DNA of 64,000 bases from Staphylococcus haemolyticus (GCF_006094395.1 NZ_CP035291.1:310001-374000); one strand, 5' to 3'; shown: positions 35,398-45,273, numbered from the stretch's first letter. Notes: a model not told the origin generated them from the letters alone. Numbers and translations: made by a program.

Positions 35398-36279
35398 ATG
35401 TTAACTATCTTTACTCCTACTTTTAACAGAGCACACACACTTCCTAGACTTTACGAATCATTATTAAATCAGACAGATTATAATTTTGAATGGTTAATTG
35501 TGGATGATGGGTCATCAGATGATACATCTAATTTGATAGAAACTTTTAAGGACGAAAAATTTCCAATACGTTATATTTACCAAAATAATGGAGGTAAGCA
35601 TATAGCGTCTAATGTTGGACTTAAAGCCGCCAAAGGAGACATTTTTGTTGTTTTAGATAGTGACGATTGGTTTTATCCAAATGCGGTTCAAGTATTTAAT
35701 GAAAAATTTAAAAACAATGAGGATATGAAAGCATTAATCACATTAGATACGTATGAAAATGGCGACGTTGTTGGAGAAAAATTACCTAATATTGAAAAAG
35801 TAAATTGGGTAGACTTACGTTATAAATATAAGGTTAGACATGATAAATGTTATGTATTTAAAACTAGTATTATTAGAAATATGACTTTTCCTCAATATGG
35901 GAGTTCTAAGCATATGCCACCGTCTTATCAATGGTTTGAATTTAGTGAATTATACGATTGTTATTTGTCTAATATCAATACAAAATATGTTGAATATCAA
36001 GAAGATGGTATTAGTAGTAAGGTTAAAACAAATTACTTTAAATCAGCTGAAAACTATTGCGAATATCGCAAATTAGCTCATAGACAATTACCAACCAATA
36101 AAGATAAATTAATCAATTACCTACTTTATGACATATCTTGGATAGATACAGGTTTAAATCCTAAATATAGATTCAAAGATACTGAAAAATTCATAACTTC
36201 ACTAGTATTAACACCATTCGCTTTATTACTGTATTACTATTACAAATTGAAGTTTAAAAGGAGAGGATTAATTGATTAA
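35398..36279 (+). CDS. Family 2 glycosyltransferase
   Basis: A 293-residue GT-A enzyme. FTPTFNRAHTLPRL (5-18), the nucleotide-binding VDDGSSDDT (~39-47) and the DXD-type DSDDW (~90-94) are intact. A hydrophobic, basic C-terminal end (LTPFALLLYYYYKLKFKRR) suggests membrane attachment. It adds a sugar to the lipid-linked repeat unit. It overlaps the acyltransferase gene that follows. Confidence 0.85.
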   Translation: MLTIFTPTFNRAHTLPRLYESLLNQTDYNFEWLIVDDGSSDDTSNLIETFKDEKFPIRYIYQNNGGKHIASNVGLKAAKGDIFVVLDSDDWFYPNAVQVFNEKFKNNEDMKALITLDTYENGDVVGEKLPNIEKVNWVDLRYKYKVRHDKCYVFKTSIIRNMTFPQYGSSKHMPPSYQWFEFSELYDCYLSNINTKYVEYQEDGISSKVKTNYFKSAENYCEYRKLAHRQLPTNKDKLINYLLYDISWIDTGLNPKYRFKDTEKFITSLVLTPFALLLYYYYKLKFKRRGLID

Positions 36280-36832
36280 CCTGTCTAAGAATAAATTATT
36301 CAATTTGTTGCAAATTCCATACAATATTATTCCGAAACCAGTATGCAATTTACTGTGGGATATTTCACTAATAAGTGATTCATTACCTTCAATTATTTAT
36401 AGACGATTATATTTGAAAAAATATACTAAAAGCGCTGGTTCTAATATATATATTGGTAAATATGTCATCTTAAAAAACATCCATAGATTAGTTTTAGGAA
36501 ATGATGTAAGTATACACTCATATTGCTACATAGATGCTTATGGAGGTATAGAGATTGGCAATAATGTGTCAGTAGCAAACCATAGTACTTTGATATCATC
36601 CGAGCACACATGGCAAGATGTGGAAACACCAATAAAGTTTAATAGTATCGAGTCTAAAAAAATCACTGTTGAAAATGATGTTTGGATAGCTGCAGGAGTA
36701 AGGGTATTGGGTGGCAATAGAATTAGTGAAAGGTGCATTATTGGAGCAGGCGCGGTCGTTAATAAAAGTACAGAGCCTAATTGCTTATATGCAGGTGTTC
36801 CAATCAAGAAAATCAAGGAGGTCAATACATGA
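36272..36832 (+). CDS. Hexapeptide-repeat O-acetyltransferase
   Basis: A 186-residue protein starting at TTG inside the end of the previous gene, with AGGAGAGGA upstream. The C-terminal two thirds form a left-handed beta helix of the maltose/galactoside acetyltransferase type (IGNNVSVANHSTLISSEH, WIAAGVRVLGG, IIGAGAVVNK), including the catalytic His in SSEHTW. It probably O-acetylates a capsule sugar. It ends in an overlap with capI. Confidence 0.82.
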   Translation: MINLSKNKLFNLLQIPYNIIPKPVCNLLWDISLISDSLPSIIYRRLYLKKYTKSAGSNIYIGKYVILKNIHRLVLGNDVSIHSYCYIDAYGGIEIGNNVSVANHSTLISSEHTWQDVETPIKFNSIESKKITVENDVWIAAGVRVLGGNRISERCIIGAGAVVNKSTEPNCLYAGVPIKKIKEVNT

Positions 36833-37833
36833 TGAAAGTATTAATAACTGGTGTAGCAGGTTTTATCGGATCAACTCTAGCAAAGAAACTAATTAGTCAA
36901 GGTTATGAAATAATTGGCATCGACAATATTAATGATTATTATTCTGTTCAATTAAAAGAGGACAGACTAAAGTCAATCGGAGATGAGCACTTTACTTTTT
37001 ATAAAGTTGATTTAGAAAATCATAAAAAAGTAGACAAAATATTCGAGGATGAAAAACCAGAAGTAGTCGTTAACTTGGCTGCTCAAGCTGGTGTTAGATA
37101 TAGTATTGAAAACCCTAGAGCATATATTGACTCAAATATTGTTGGATTTATGAATATTTTAGAAGGTTGCCGTCACTATGATGTTAAACATTTAATTTAC
37201 GCATCATCTAGCTCTGTCTATGGTGCCAATACAAATAAACCGTTTAAAACATCTGACAACATTGATCATCCTTTAAGTTTGTATGCAGCAACTAAGAAAT
37301 CTAATGAATTAATGGCACACACTTATAGTCACTTATATAATTTGTCGACAACAGGTTTAAGATTTTTCACAGTATATGGACCATGGGGTCGACCAGATAT
37401 GGCACTATTCAAATTCACTAAAGCTGTTGTAAATGACGAAACAATTGATGTATATAATCATGGAAAAATGATGCGTGACTTCACTTATGTTGATGATATT
37501 GTCGAAGCGATTAGTCGATTAATTCAAAAACCGGCTAAACCAAATCCAGAATGGTCTGGTGCTAATCCTGATCCAAGTTCATCTTACGCACCATATAAAA
37601 TTTATAACATTGGTAATAATAGTCCAGTTCGTTTAATGGAATTTGTTGAAGCAATTGAAAATAAACTTGGTAAAACAGCTAAGAAAAACTATATGGATTT
37701 ACAACCTGGAGATGTTCCTGAAACTTATGCCAACGTAGATGATTTATTTAATAACATCGACTTTAAGCCAGAAACATCAATTCAGGATGGGGTAAATAAA
37801 TTTATAGATTGGTATTTAGAATATTACAGATAA
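36829..37833 (+). CDS. capI: NAD-dependent UDP-sugar 4-epimerase (CapI type)
   Basis: A 334-residue extended SDR enzyme. The first of two adjacent ATGs is chosen because AAGGAGG lies 8 bases before it. It has the NAD motif GVAGFIGS (~8-15), the NLAAQAGVRYS block and the catalytic SSSSVYG/YAATKK (Ser...Tyr-x3-Lys). The family interconverts UDP-glucuronate and UDP-galacturonate, or the N-acetylated forms. Next to a CapL-type dehydrogenase it most likely supplies UDP-GalA or UDP-GalNAcA for the capsule. Confidence 0.88.
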   Translation: MMKVLITGVAGFIGSTLAKKLISQGYEIIGIDNINDYYSVQLKEDRLKSIGDEHFTFYKVDLENHKKVDKIFEDEKPEVVVNLAAQAGVRYSIENPRAYIDSNIVGFMNILEGCRHYDVKHLIYASSSSVYGANTNKPFKTSDNIDHPLSLYAATKKSNELMAHTYSHLYNLSTTGLRFFTVYGPWGRPDMALFKFTKAVVNDETIDVYNHGKMMRDFTYVDDIVEAISRLIQKPAKPNPEWSGANPDPSSSYAPYKIYNIGNNSPVRLMEFVEAIENKLGKTAKKNYMDLQPGDVPETYANVDDLFNNIDFKPETSIQDGVNKFIDWYLEYYR

Positions 37834-37846
37834 AGGAGATTTTAAG

Positions 37847-39118
37847 ATGGATAGAAAAATTGCAGTAGTAGGTTTAGGATATGTTGGATTGCCAGTAGCG
37901 GTTACTTTCGGAAGAGTACATCAAGTTATTGGATTTGATATTAACGAAAATAGAATTAAAGAATTAAAAGATAACTATGATAGAACAAACGAAGTAACAA
38001 CTGAAGGTTTAAAAAATACTGATATCAAATTTACGTCAAATTCAGAAGATCTTAAAAAAGCAGACTTTATTATTGTTGCAGTACCTACACCTATTGATAA
38101 AAATAATAAACCGGACTTAACTCCATTGTTGAAAGCCAGCGAAACTGTAGGTAAAGTTTTAACACCTGATACAATTGTAGTTTATGAATCAACAGTTTAT
38201 CCTGGAGCGACTGAAGAGGACTGTGTTCCTGTACTTGAGAGAGAATCAGGATTAACATGTGGTAAAGACTTCTTTGTTGGTTATTCTCCAGAAAGAATCA
38301 ATCCAGGTGATAAAGTACATACATTTGAAACTATCACTAAAGTTGTCTCTGGTCAAACTCCTGAAGTTTTAGAAGTAGCAGCGGATGTTTATGGCTCAGT
38401 AGTAACAGCTGGCGTTCATAAAGCTTCATCAATTAAAGTTGCAGAAGCAGCAAAAGTGATTGAAAATACACAACGTGATGTAAACATTGCATTAATGAAT
38501 GAATTAGCATTGATTTTTGATAAGTTAGATATTGATACTAACGAAGTACTACGTGCTTCAGGTACTAAGTGGAACTTCTTAAACTTCAAGCCAGGCTTAG
38601 TAGGCGGACATTGTATTGGTGTTGACCCTTATTACTTAACACACAAAGCTCAAGAAGTTGGTCATCATCCAGAAGTAATATTAGCTGGTCGTCGTATAAA
38701 CGATGATATGTCTAAATTTATTGCTTCAAATGTCATTAAAGGCTTATTAAAACAAGGTTTAGAAGTACAAGGTGCAACTGTTAACGTTTTAGGTTTAACA
38801 TTCAAAGAAAATTGTCCTGACCTAAGAAATACAAAAGTGATTAATATCATCAAAGAATTAAAAGACTACGGTTTAGACGTTCACGTTAATGATGTTGAAT
38901 CAGATAAAGAAGAAGCACAAAGATTTTATAATATAAATTTAGAAGATAAAAATGAATTACCTCAAGCAGATGCAATAGTATTTGCAGTTGCACATAAAGA
39001 TTACGTTGATAATAAACAAGACTATTTAAAACTTGTTAAAGATAATGGTGTTGTTCTGGATATTAAAGGTATTATTGGAGAAAATGAAATCGGAAATAAA
39101 GGTCTTTGGAGATTATAA
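37847..39118 (+). CDS. capL: Nucleotide-sugar 6-dehydrogenase (CapL/TviB type)
   Basis: A 423-residue UDP-sugar dehydrogenase with AAAGGAG upstream. It has the N-terminal NAD motif VVGLGYVGLP (~7-16), the central YSPERINPGD block, and the catalytic Cys in GGHCIGVDPYYL (~263). The GYSPERINPGD/HCIGVDPYY pattern is that of TviB/WbpA/CapL enzymes, which oxidise UDP-GlcNAc or UDP-GalNAc to the uronic acid. With CapI it gives an acidic, probably N-acetylated hexuronic residue. Confidence 0.88.
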   Translation: MDRKIAVVGLGYVGLPVAVTFGRVHQVIGFDINENRIKELKDNYDRTNEVTTEGLKNTDIKFTSNSEDLKKADFIIVAVPTPIDKNNKPDLTPLLKASETVGKVLTPDTIVVYESTVYPGATEEDCVPVLERESGLTCGKDFFVGYSPERINPGDKVHTFETITKVVSGQTPEVLEVAADVYGSVVTAGVHKASSIKVAEAAKVIENTQRDVNIALMNELALIFDKLDIDTNEVLRASGTKWNFLNFKPGLVGGHCIGVDPYYLTHKAQEVGHHPEVILAGRRINDDMSKFIASNVIKGLLKQGLEVQGATVNVLGLTFKENCPDLRNTKVINIIKELKDYGLDVHVNDVESDKEEAQRFYNINLEDKNELPQADAIVFAVAHKDYVDNKQDYLKLVKDNGVVLDIKGIIGENEIGNKGLWRL

Positions 39119-39141
39119 AATCCTATATATAAGGTGATTGG

Positions 39142-40272
39142 ATGACTAATAAAAAAATATTTCAATTAGTAACGGTCTCGAAAAGTATCACTTTGATGAA
39201 AGGTCAAATTGAGTATTTAAGAGATAAAGGTTTAGATGTACATGTTGTATCATCTAAGGGACCAGAGCAAAATACGTATTCTTCTGATATTACACATGTA
39301 GTTAACATGGAAAGAGAAATATCTTTGAAAAACGATTTAAAGTCATTATTTAATATGATTAAACTTTTTAAAAAAGAAAGACCTTACATTGTTAATTCAG
39401 GCACGCCGAAAGCTGGTCTAATTGGTACACTAGCAGCATTTATAACACGTAGACCAGTACGTATCTATACTGTTCGCGGTTTAAGATTGGAAACTGTAAC
39501 TGGTTTGAAATACAAAATTCTTTATGCCATGGAAAAATTGGCAATGCATTGTTCAACTGATATTATCGCAATTTCTGATAGTTTAAAAGATAAGATAGTT
39601 GAATTAGGTTTAGCAAAACAAAAAGATATTAAGGTTTTAGGTTATGGTAGTTCTAATGGTATTAACATAGATAACTTCAGGAAAGATAACGTTTCTATAC
39701 CTAACGACATTAAAGAAAAAATATCAGGAAACTTTGTAATTGGATTTGTTGGTCGTATCGTAAAAGATAAAGGGATTCATGAAGTGATTGAAGCTTTTAA
39801 ATTAGTACAGAAAAAACATAAAAATGTGAAGTTAACGATAGTTGGTCCTATTGAAAAAGATGATTCAATTAGTGAAGATGAGTTCAAATACTTACAAAAT
39901 GATCAAGATATTATCATGACAGGTCATGTAAATGACACAGTAAGATATTATAACATTATGGATGTTTTACTTTTCCCTACATATCGTGAAGGATTTGGAA
40001 ATGTGAGCATTGAAGCACAAGCCGTTGAAGTGCCAGTTATAGTAAATAATGTAACTGGAGCAAAAGATACATTAGTTGATAATTTCACTGGTTTTTTAGT
40101 GGATAAAGGTAATTATCAACAAATCTTTGATAGGATTGATTATTTGATTACCCATCCTCAACAAAAAGAACAGTTAGGTATTAACGGTCGAAAAAATGTA
40201 GAAGAAAAGTTTAGAAATGAAGTCATTTGGGAACACTTAGAAACTATTTACAAAAACAAACTTCCTGTTTAA
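39142..40272 (+). CDS. Family 4 glycosyltransferase (PglA-like)
   Basis: A 376-residue GT-B enzyme. The N-terminus (FQLVTVSKSITLMKGQI) and the NSGTPKAGLIG block resemble PglA/CapM-type transferases that act right after a bacillosamine-phosphate transferase. The C-terminal FPTYREGFGNVSIEAQA motif (~279-295) is the GT4 nucleotide-sugar site. It is probably the second sugar transferase of the repeat unit. It directly precedes the phosphoglycosyl transferase. Confidence 0.85.
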   Translation: MTNKKIFQLVTVSKSITLMKGQIEYLRDKGLDVHVVSSKGPEQNTYSSDITHVVNMEREISLKNDLKSLFNMIKLFKKERPYIVNSGTPKAGLIGTLAAFITRRPVRIYTVRGLRLETVTGLKYKILYAMEKLAMHCSTDIIAISDSLKDKIVELGLAKQKDIKVLGYGSSNGINIDNFRKDNVSIPNDIKEKISGNFVIGFVGRIVKDKGIHEVIEAFKLVQKKHKNVKLTIVGPIEKDDSISEDEFKYLQNDQDIIMTGHVNDTVRYYNIMDVLLFPTYREGFGNVSIEAQAVEVPVIVNNVTGAKDTLVDNFTGFLVDKGNYQQIFDRIDYLITHPQQKEQLGINGRKNVEEKFRNEVIWEHLETIYKNKLPV

Positions 40273-40301
40273 AACAAATTAATGAAAAGGAGGGACGAGT
40301 T

Positions 40302-40895
40302 ATGATCAAACGTTTGTTCGATATAGCTGTGAGTGGTTCAGGATTAATATTATCAGCGCCTATCACATTAACTGCAGCTATAGTTATTGCAAAAAAATTA
40401 GGCAAACCGGTTTTATTTAGACAAACACGCCCCGGTCAATATGGAGAACCATTCGAGATATATAAATTTCGTACTATGTCTGATAAAAGAGATGAAAATG
40501 GAGAATTACTTCCAGACGATCAACGCATGACACCTGTAGGCACTTTTATAAGAAAATCTAGTATTGATGAATTACCACAATTGATTAATGTGTTAAAAGG
40601 AGACATCAGTTTGATAGGTCCTAGACCTTTATTGATGGAATATTTACCTTTATACAATGATGAACAAAAAAAGCGACACAATGTTAAACCAGGAATTACA
40701 GGCTGGGCTCAGGTCAATGGACGCAACGCAATTACTTGGGATGCAAAGTTTAAATTAGATGTTTTGTATGCTGAAAATCAATCGTTTAAATTAGATATGT
40801 ATATTATTTATAAGACAATAATTAATATATTAAAACGTAAAGATATCAATGCGCCGAATCATGTAACCGCCGAAAAGTTTAAGGGTAATGTATGA
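40302..40895 (+). CDS. Initiating phosphoglycosyl transferase (PglC/EpsL/CapM type)
   Basis: A 197-residue monotopic membrane enzyme; the ATG at 40302 follows AAAAGGAGGG. One re-entrant hydrophobic segment (GSGLILSAPITLTAAIVIA, ~11-29) is followed by the small-PGT core: KFRTM, the catalytic Asp-Glu in SSIDELPQL (~86-94) and GPRPLL. It transfers a sugar 1-phosphate to undecaprenyl phosphate and so begins each repeat unit. The short form, without the large N-terminal domain of WbaP, is typical of di-N-acetylbacillosamine-using enzymes. Confidence 0.88.
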   Translation: MIKRLFDIAVSGSGLILSAPITLTAAIVIAKKLGKPVLFRQTRPGQYGEPFEIYKFRTMSDKRDENGELLPDDQRMTPVGTFIRKSSIDELPQLINVLKGDISLIGPRPLLMEYLPLYNDEQKKRHNVKPGITGWAQVNGRNAITWDAKFKLDVLYAENQSFKLDMYIIYKTIINILKRKDINAPNHVTAEKFKGNV

Positions 40896-41515
40896 TGAGT
40901 AAACCAATTATTATCATTGGCAAAGGCGGCCATTCAAAAGTCATCAAAGATATAATTGAGACGACAAATCAATATCATGTCGCAGGTTATCTTGATAACG
41001 CTATTGATGAATATTACACAGATAATGATATATTTTATGACAACTTAGATAACATGAAACAATATAAAGATTTGTATTCATTTATTATTGCTATTGGAAG
41101 TAATCATATTCGTCAAAAACTTTTTCATAAATTAGAAGTTAAAATTGATCAATATGCAACATTAATTCATCCAACAGCAGTTGTGAGTCCTAGTGCGAAG
41201 ATTGGTTACGGAACGGTTGTAATGCCTAATGCGGTGATAAATGCGGACTCTATAATTGGAAAGCATGTCATAATCAACACAGGCGCAATAGTCGAACACG
41301 ATAATCAAATTGGTGATTATGTTCATATTTCACCTAATGCTACATTAGCAGGTGGTGTTAAAGTAGGCGAGGCATCACACATTGCAATTAATGCTGCTGT
41401 AATACCGTTGATTGAAATTGGTGAAAGATGTATTGTGGGAGCAGGTGCAACAGTCATAAATAATGTTAAAACAGAATCAACAGTCATAGGAACGCCAGCA
41501 AAAATTAAGGAGTGA
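40892..41515 (+). CDS. UDP-4-amino-sugar N-acetyltransferase (PglD/EpsM type)
   Basis: A 207-residue protein overlapping the previous stop codon (ATGATGA). An N-terminal Rossmann-like part with IIGKGGHSKVI (~7-17) is followed by a left-handed beta helix (from ~85). HPTAVVSPSAKIGYG, NTGAIVEHDNQIGDYVHIS and GAGATVINNV are PglD-type, with the catalytic His in VEHD. It acetylates the amino group put on by the next gene product. Confidence 0.88.
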   Translation: MMSKPIIIIGKGGHSKVIKDIIETTNQYHVAGYLDNAIDEYYTDNDIFYDNLDNMKQYKDLYSFIIAIGSNHIRQKLFHKLEVKIDQYATLIHPTAVVSPSAKIGYGTVVMPNAVINADSIIGKHVIINTGAIVEHDNQIGDYVHISPNATLAGGVKVGEASHIAINAAVIPLIEIGERCIVGAGATVINNVKTESTVIGTPAKIKE

Positions 41516-41521
41516 ATATAA

Positions 41522-42655
41522 GTGGAAGAAGAAAGAATATTCTTGTCAAGACCACATATGGGTGGTACTGAATTAGATTACATACATGATGCATTCGACA
41601 AAAACTGGATTGCACCATTAGGTGAGAATGTAACAGAATTTGAGAATAGTATTAAAAATTATGTTGGAATTAATGCAGCAGTTGCAGTTGGTAGCGGAAC
41701 TTCTGCTATTCATTTAGCGTTAATTGAGAGTGGCGTTCAAAAAGATGATATCGTATTTTGTAGTTCTTTAACATTTAGTGCTTCAGCTAACCCTATTATC
41801 TATCAAGGTGCTATTCCTGTTTTCATTGATTCAGAGATGGACTCATGGAATATGTCTCCAGAAGCTTTACGAAAAGCTTTTGAAAAATACGCTGAAAAAG
41901 GAATTACGCCTAAAGCAGTTATTGCTGTAAACTTGTATGGTCAATCAGCTAAGATGGATGAAATTAAAGAAATTTGCGATGAGTACAAAACTACTTTAGT
42001 TGAAGATGCAGCTGAGTCACTAGGTGCAGACTATAAAGGCCATAAAAGTGGTACTTTCGGTAAATTTGGAATTTTCTCATTTAACGGAAACAAAATCATC
42101 ACTACAAGTGGTGGCGGAATGCTTATCTCAAATGATGAAAATCGTATTGCCCATGCACTTTTCGTATCTACACAAGCGAGAGATAAAGCACTTCACTATC
42201 AACATAGTGAGTTAGGGTATAACTATCGCTTAAGTAATATTTCTGCAGGTATTGGAAGAGGACAAATGGAAGTGTTAGATCAACGTATTCAACGTCGCCG
42301 TGAAATATTCGAAAAATATGAAGAAGCTTTTGGTAATATAGACGGTTTTGACTTCCAACCAGAATTACCCGATTCTAAATCCAATCGTTGGCTAACTGCA
42401 TTAACGATTGATGAGAATAAAACAGGCTTTAGCGCGTTAGAATTGATTGATGCACTTCAAAAAAATAATATTGAAGCACGTCCAGTATGGAAACCAATGC
42501 ACTTACAACCATACTTTGAATCTTATGATTATATAATGGTTGATGGTATAGATAACAGTGCCCATTTATTTGACCATGGAGTATGTTTACCATCAGGTTC
42601 TGATATGACAGATGAGCAGCAAACACGAGTGATTGAAATTATTAAAAGTCTATAA
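41522..42655 (+). CDS. UDP-4-keto-sugar aminotransferase (PglE/EpsN type, DegT family)
   Basis: A 377-residue PLP enzyme starting at GTG with AAGGAGTG upstream. The PLP lysine is K191 in FSFNGNKIITTSGGG; VEDAAESLGA (~160-169) and GSGTSAIHLAL (~57-67) are the other cofactor contacts. It uses glutamate to aminate UDP-4-keto-6-deoxy-GlcNAc made by CapD. CapD, this enzyme and the PglD-type acetyltransferase complete a route to UDP-di-N-acetylbacillosamine. Confidence 0.9.
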   Translation: MEEERIFLSRPHMGGTELDYIHDAFDKNWIAPLGENVTEFENSIKNYVGINAAVAVGSGTSAIHLALIESGVQKDDIVFCSSLTFSASANPIIYQGAIPVFIDSEMDSWNMSPEALRKAFEKYAEKGITPKAVIAVNLYGQSAKMDEIKEICDEYKTTLVEDAAESLGADYKGHKSGTFGKFGIFSFNGNKIITTSGGGMLISNDENRIAHALFVSTQARDKALHYQHSELGYNYRLSNISAGIGRGQMEVLDQRIQRRREIFEKYEEAFGNIDGFDFQPELPDSKSNRWLTALTIDENKTGFSALELIDALQKNNIEARPVWKPMHLQPYFESYDYIMVDGIDNSAHLFDHGVCLPSGSDMTDEQQTRVIEIIKSL

Positions 42656-42675
42656 AAAATGAGTGATTAATTATT

Positions 42676-43611
42676 ATGAAAAAAAAGAAATCAACTACTT
42701 TTAAAGTAATTATTACAATACTGATTATATTATTAGTACTTATTGTTGCTGCAGCTATTTTTGTCTTTACGAAATTACATTCATTAAATAATTCAATTAA
42801 TGAATCCTTAGATAGAGATCATTCCCAATTAAGAAAAAAGGCAGCAAAAGAGGGAGACCCTATGACGGTTGTGCTTTACGGTATAGATGACGATGCTGAA
42901 AGACAGCAAGAAAATCTCGGGCAACGTAGTGACTCTATCGTCTTGATGTCAATTAACCCAGAGGATAAAAAAACTGTAATGGTAAGTGTGCCTCGTGATA
43001 CACGTGCTAAAATTGTTGGACATGGAACTACCGAAAAAATTAACCATGCTTATGCATATGGTGGTCCTAAAATGGCTGTAAATTCATTAGAAGAATTAAT
43101 GGATGTGCCAGTTGATCATTATATAGCTATCAATATGGATGGAGTTAAAACAGTTGTTGATGAATTAAATGGCGTAGATATTACAAGTAATGCTACGTTC
43201 ACATTCCATGGGTACAAATTTGAAAAAGGGCAAAAATATCATATGGATGGAGATAAAGCACTTACTTACATGCGTAGTCGTAAGGAAGATGGTGCTGGTG
43301 GCGATGAAGGTCGTCAATTGCGTCAACAACAAGTGATTACTGCAGTTGCTAGAGAAGCATTCTCTGTTAACTCAGTAACTAAATTAAACGGTATATTCAA
43401 AGCTGCTCAAGATAATTTGAAAACAGACCTAAGCTTCGTACAGTTAAATCGCTTCAAATCTGACTATGATAAAGCACAAGACAATGTAGAACGTTTAACA
43501 ATTAACGGTCAAAACGCACTGGGTGATGACAATCTATACTACTTCTATCCTGATAAAAATAGTCTAAAAGAAGTTAATGAGAAATTAAAAGAAAACTTAA
43601 ATCTTAACTAA
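42676..43611 (+). CDS. LytR-CpsA-Psr (LCP) glycopolymer ligase
   Basis: A 311-residue membrane-anchored enzyme. The N-terminal helix (VIITILIILLVLIVAAAIFVF, ~10-30) is followed by the LCP domain: LYGIDDDAE, QRSDSIVLMSI, VPRDT (Arg of the active site, ~115) and YMRSRKED. LCP proteins move capsule or wall teichoic acid from its lipid carrier to peptidoglycan. At the end of this operon it is the likely capsule-attachment enzyme, as LcpC is in S. aureus. A terminator follows. Confidence 0.9.
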   Translation: MKKKKSTTFKVIITILIILLVLIVAAAIFVFTKLHSLNNSINESLDRDHSQLRKKAAKEGDPMTVVLYGIDDDAERQQENLGQRSDSIVLMSINPEDKKTVMVSVPRDTRAKIVGHGTTEKINHAYAYGGPKMAVNSLEELMDVPVDHYIAINMDGVKTVVDELNGVDITSNATFTFHGYKFEKGQKYHMDGDKALTYMRSRKEDGAGGDEGRQLRQQQVITAVAREAFSVNSVTKLNGIFKAAQDNLKTDLSFVQLNRFKSDYDKAQDNVERLTINGQNALGDDNLYYFYPDKNSLKEVNEKLKENLNLN

Positions 43612-43614
43612 ATG

Positions 43615-43657
43615 AAAGCACCTTGTCGATGATATAAATCATTGACAAAGTGCTTTT
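43615..43657 (+). terminator. Terminator of the capsule operon
   Basis: AAAGCAC-TTGTC-ATGAT (from 43615) pairs, with small bulges, with ATCAT-GACAA-GTGCTTTT (to 43657). It lies between convergent genes. Confidence 0.75.
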
Positions 43658-43700
43658 AAATTGCAATTAACCTTTATTATACTTAAATTTTTAGTCTTAA

Positions 43701-45176
43701 TTATTGTTGGTTTTGATTAGATGTTACATCGTTATTAAAGAAATCAAAGATATTTTTTGCACTATCTGTATTATCATTATTACCAGCAAATTTATTTTCA
43801 CTTGGTCCATGTGCATATGTGTTTACGTCTTCACCTGTATGACCATAAGTAGTCCAACCAGTGTGAGATTCATCGTTGATTGGTTTTTGAATCGCATCTT
43901 GAAGTTTAGTAGTTGCTGCAGCTACTTTTTCATCGTCTTCACTTTTAGCTTTATCTTGAGCTTCTTTCAATTCTTTAGCAGCGTCTTTAACTTTATCCAT
44001 TTGTTTAGAAGGGAATTCGAAACCATAGCCGTCGTTAATAACTTTTTCTGGGTCTTTGCCATCAGCAATTTGTTTAGTCATGTAGCTACCAGAGTGTTTC
44101 ATTTTATGAATTGCTTCTGGATTCCATACGTAATCTTTCCCTTTAGCAATTGATAAACCACCAGTTGAATGATCGGCAGTTGCTACAACTAAAGTGTCTT
44201 TGTGTTTGTTTGAGTAGTCTATTGCATTTTGGAAAGCTTTTTCAAATCCGCCCATTTCTGACATAACACCAGTAATGTCGTTAGGGTGTCCTGATTTATC
44301 GATAGACGCACCTTCGACCATTAAGAAGAAACCTTTATCATTCTTTTCTAGTTTAGATAAGGCACTGTTTTCCATATCTACTAATAATGGATTACTTTGT
44401 GGTGCATCGATTTGTAAAGGCATATTTTTTTCAGAGAATAAACCTAATACTTGATCACTTTGTGAATTAGCAAGTTCATCTTTGTTTGTTACATAATCAT
44501 AACCGTCTTTTTGGAACTTATCCGTTAAATTACCATTTTCTTTACCGAAGTATTTAGAACCGCCACCTAAAATAACATCAGCTTTATGTTGACCATTAAT
44601 TTTGTCATTGTAAAACTGTTGCGCGATTTCGTCTTTCTTATCACGGTCATCAACGTGTGCAGCATACACGGCTGGTGTTGCATCAGTTACTTCAGCAGTT
44701 GTCACAATACCAGTTGATTTGCCAAGTTCTTTCGCTTTTTCTAGAACGGATTTTAATGGCTTTTTATTATTATCTACTGAAATTGCACCATTATATGTTT
44801 TGTAACCAGTTGCAAAGGCTGTACCACCTGCAGCTGAATCTGTTACGTTCTCTTTAGGGTCATTAGGGTTAGTACGGTTAGTACCCTTTAAATATTTGTC
44901 AAATGCAGTTTGATCTAATTCTTTAGTATTTGGATTGTCAGCATAGTAACGATAAGCTGAATTGTATGCAGGTCCCATACCATCGCCGACCATGAAAATA
45001 ACGTTTTTAGGATTCTTTGTGTTACCAATGGCCATGTAATCTTCATTTTGTCCTTGTTGGCCTTGGTTACCTTCGCCAGAACCTGACGCGAATGACACGT
45101 GTGTTGTCCCTAATACAGATGCAGCTAAGATTGAACTTGCTACTGTCGTTTTACCAAATTTGTTGATGAAACTCAT
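43701..45176 (-). CDS. phoB: Secreted alkaline phosphatase
   Basis: A 491-residue exported enzyme with AGGGGG upstream of the ATG. The signal peptide covers about residues 1-30 (KTTVASSILAASVLGTTHVSFA). Metal and active-site motifs are present: MVGDGMGPAY (first Asp ligand), VTDSAAGGTAFATG with the nucleophile Ser, and ATADHSTGG plus GHTGEDV (late zinc His residues). An insertion rich in Lys/Glu/Asp/Ala (about 390-425) looks helical. It releases phosphate from organic esters outside the cell. Confidence 0.92.
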   Translation of the reverse strand: MSFINKFGKTTVASSILAASVLGTTHVSFASGSGEGNQGQQGQNEDYMAIGNTKNPKNVIFMVGDGMGPAYNSAYRYYADNPNTKELDQTAFDKYLKGTNRTNPNDPKENVTDSAAGGTAFATGYKTYNGAISVDNNKKPLKSVLEKAKELGKSTGIVTTAEVTDATPAVYAAHVDDRDKKDEIAQQFYNDKINGQHKADVILGGGSKYFGKENGNLTDKFQKDGYDYVTNKDELANSQSDQVLGLFSEKNMPLQIDAPQSNPLLVDMENSALSKLEKNDKGFFLMVEGASIDKSGHPNDITGVMSEMGGFEKAFQNAIDYSNKHKDTLVVATADHSTGGLSIAKGKDYVWNPEAIHKMKHSGSYMTKQIADGKDPEKVINDGYGFEFPSKQMDKVKDAAKELKEAQDKAKSEDDEKVAAATTKLQDAIQKPINDESHTGWTTYGHTGEDVNTYAHGPSENKFAGNNDNTDSAKNIFDFFNNDVTSNQNQQ

Positions 45177-45273
45177 TTTAAAAAAAGCCCCCTAATATGT
45201 ATATTGTGTAGTTGTTACACTATTCATATTAAGAAATTTAATTTGATTTTCAGTTAGTATAAAGTTATTTTTA

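Noticed and set aside
43704..44153. 149-residue hydrophobic frame on the plus strand
   Set aside because: It is the antisense of the phoB C-terminus; no ribosome site and phoB is complete.
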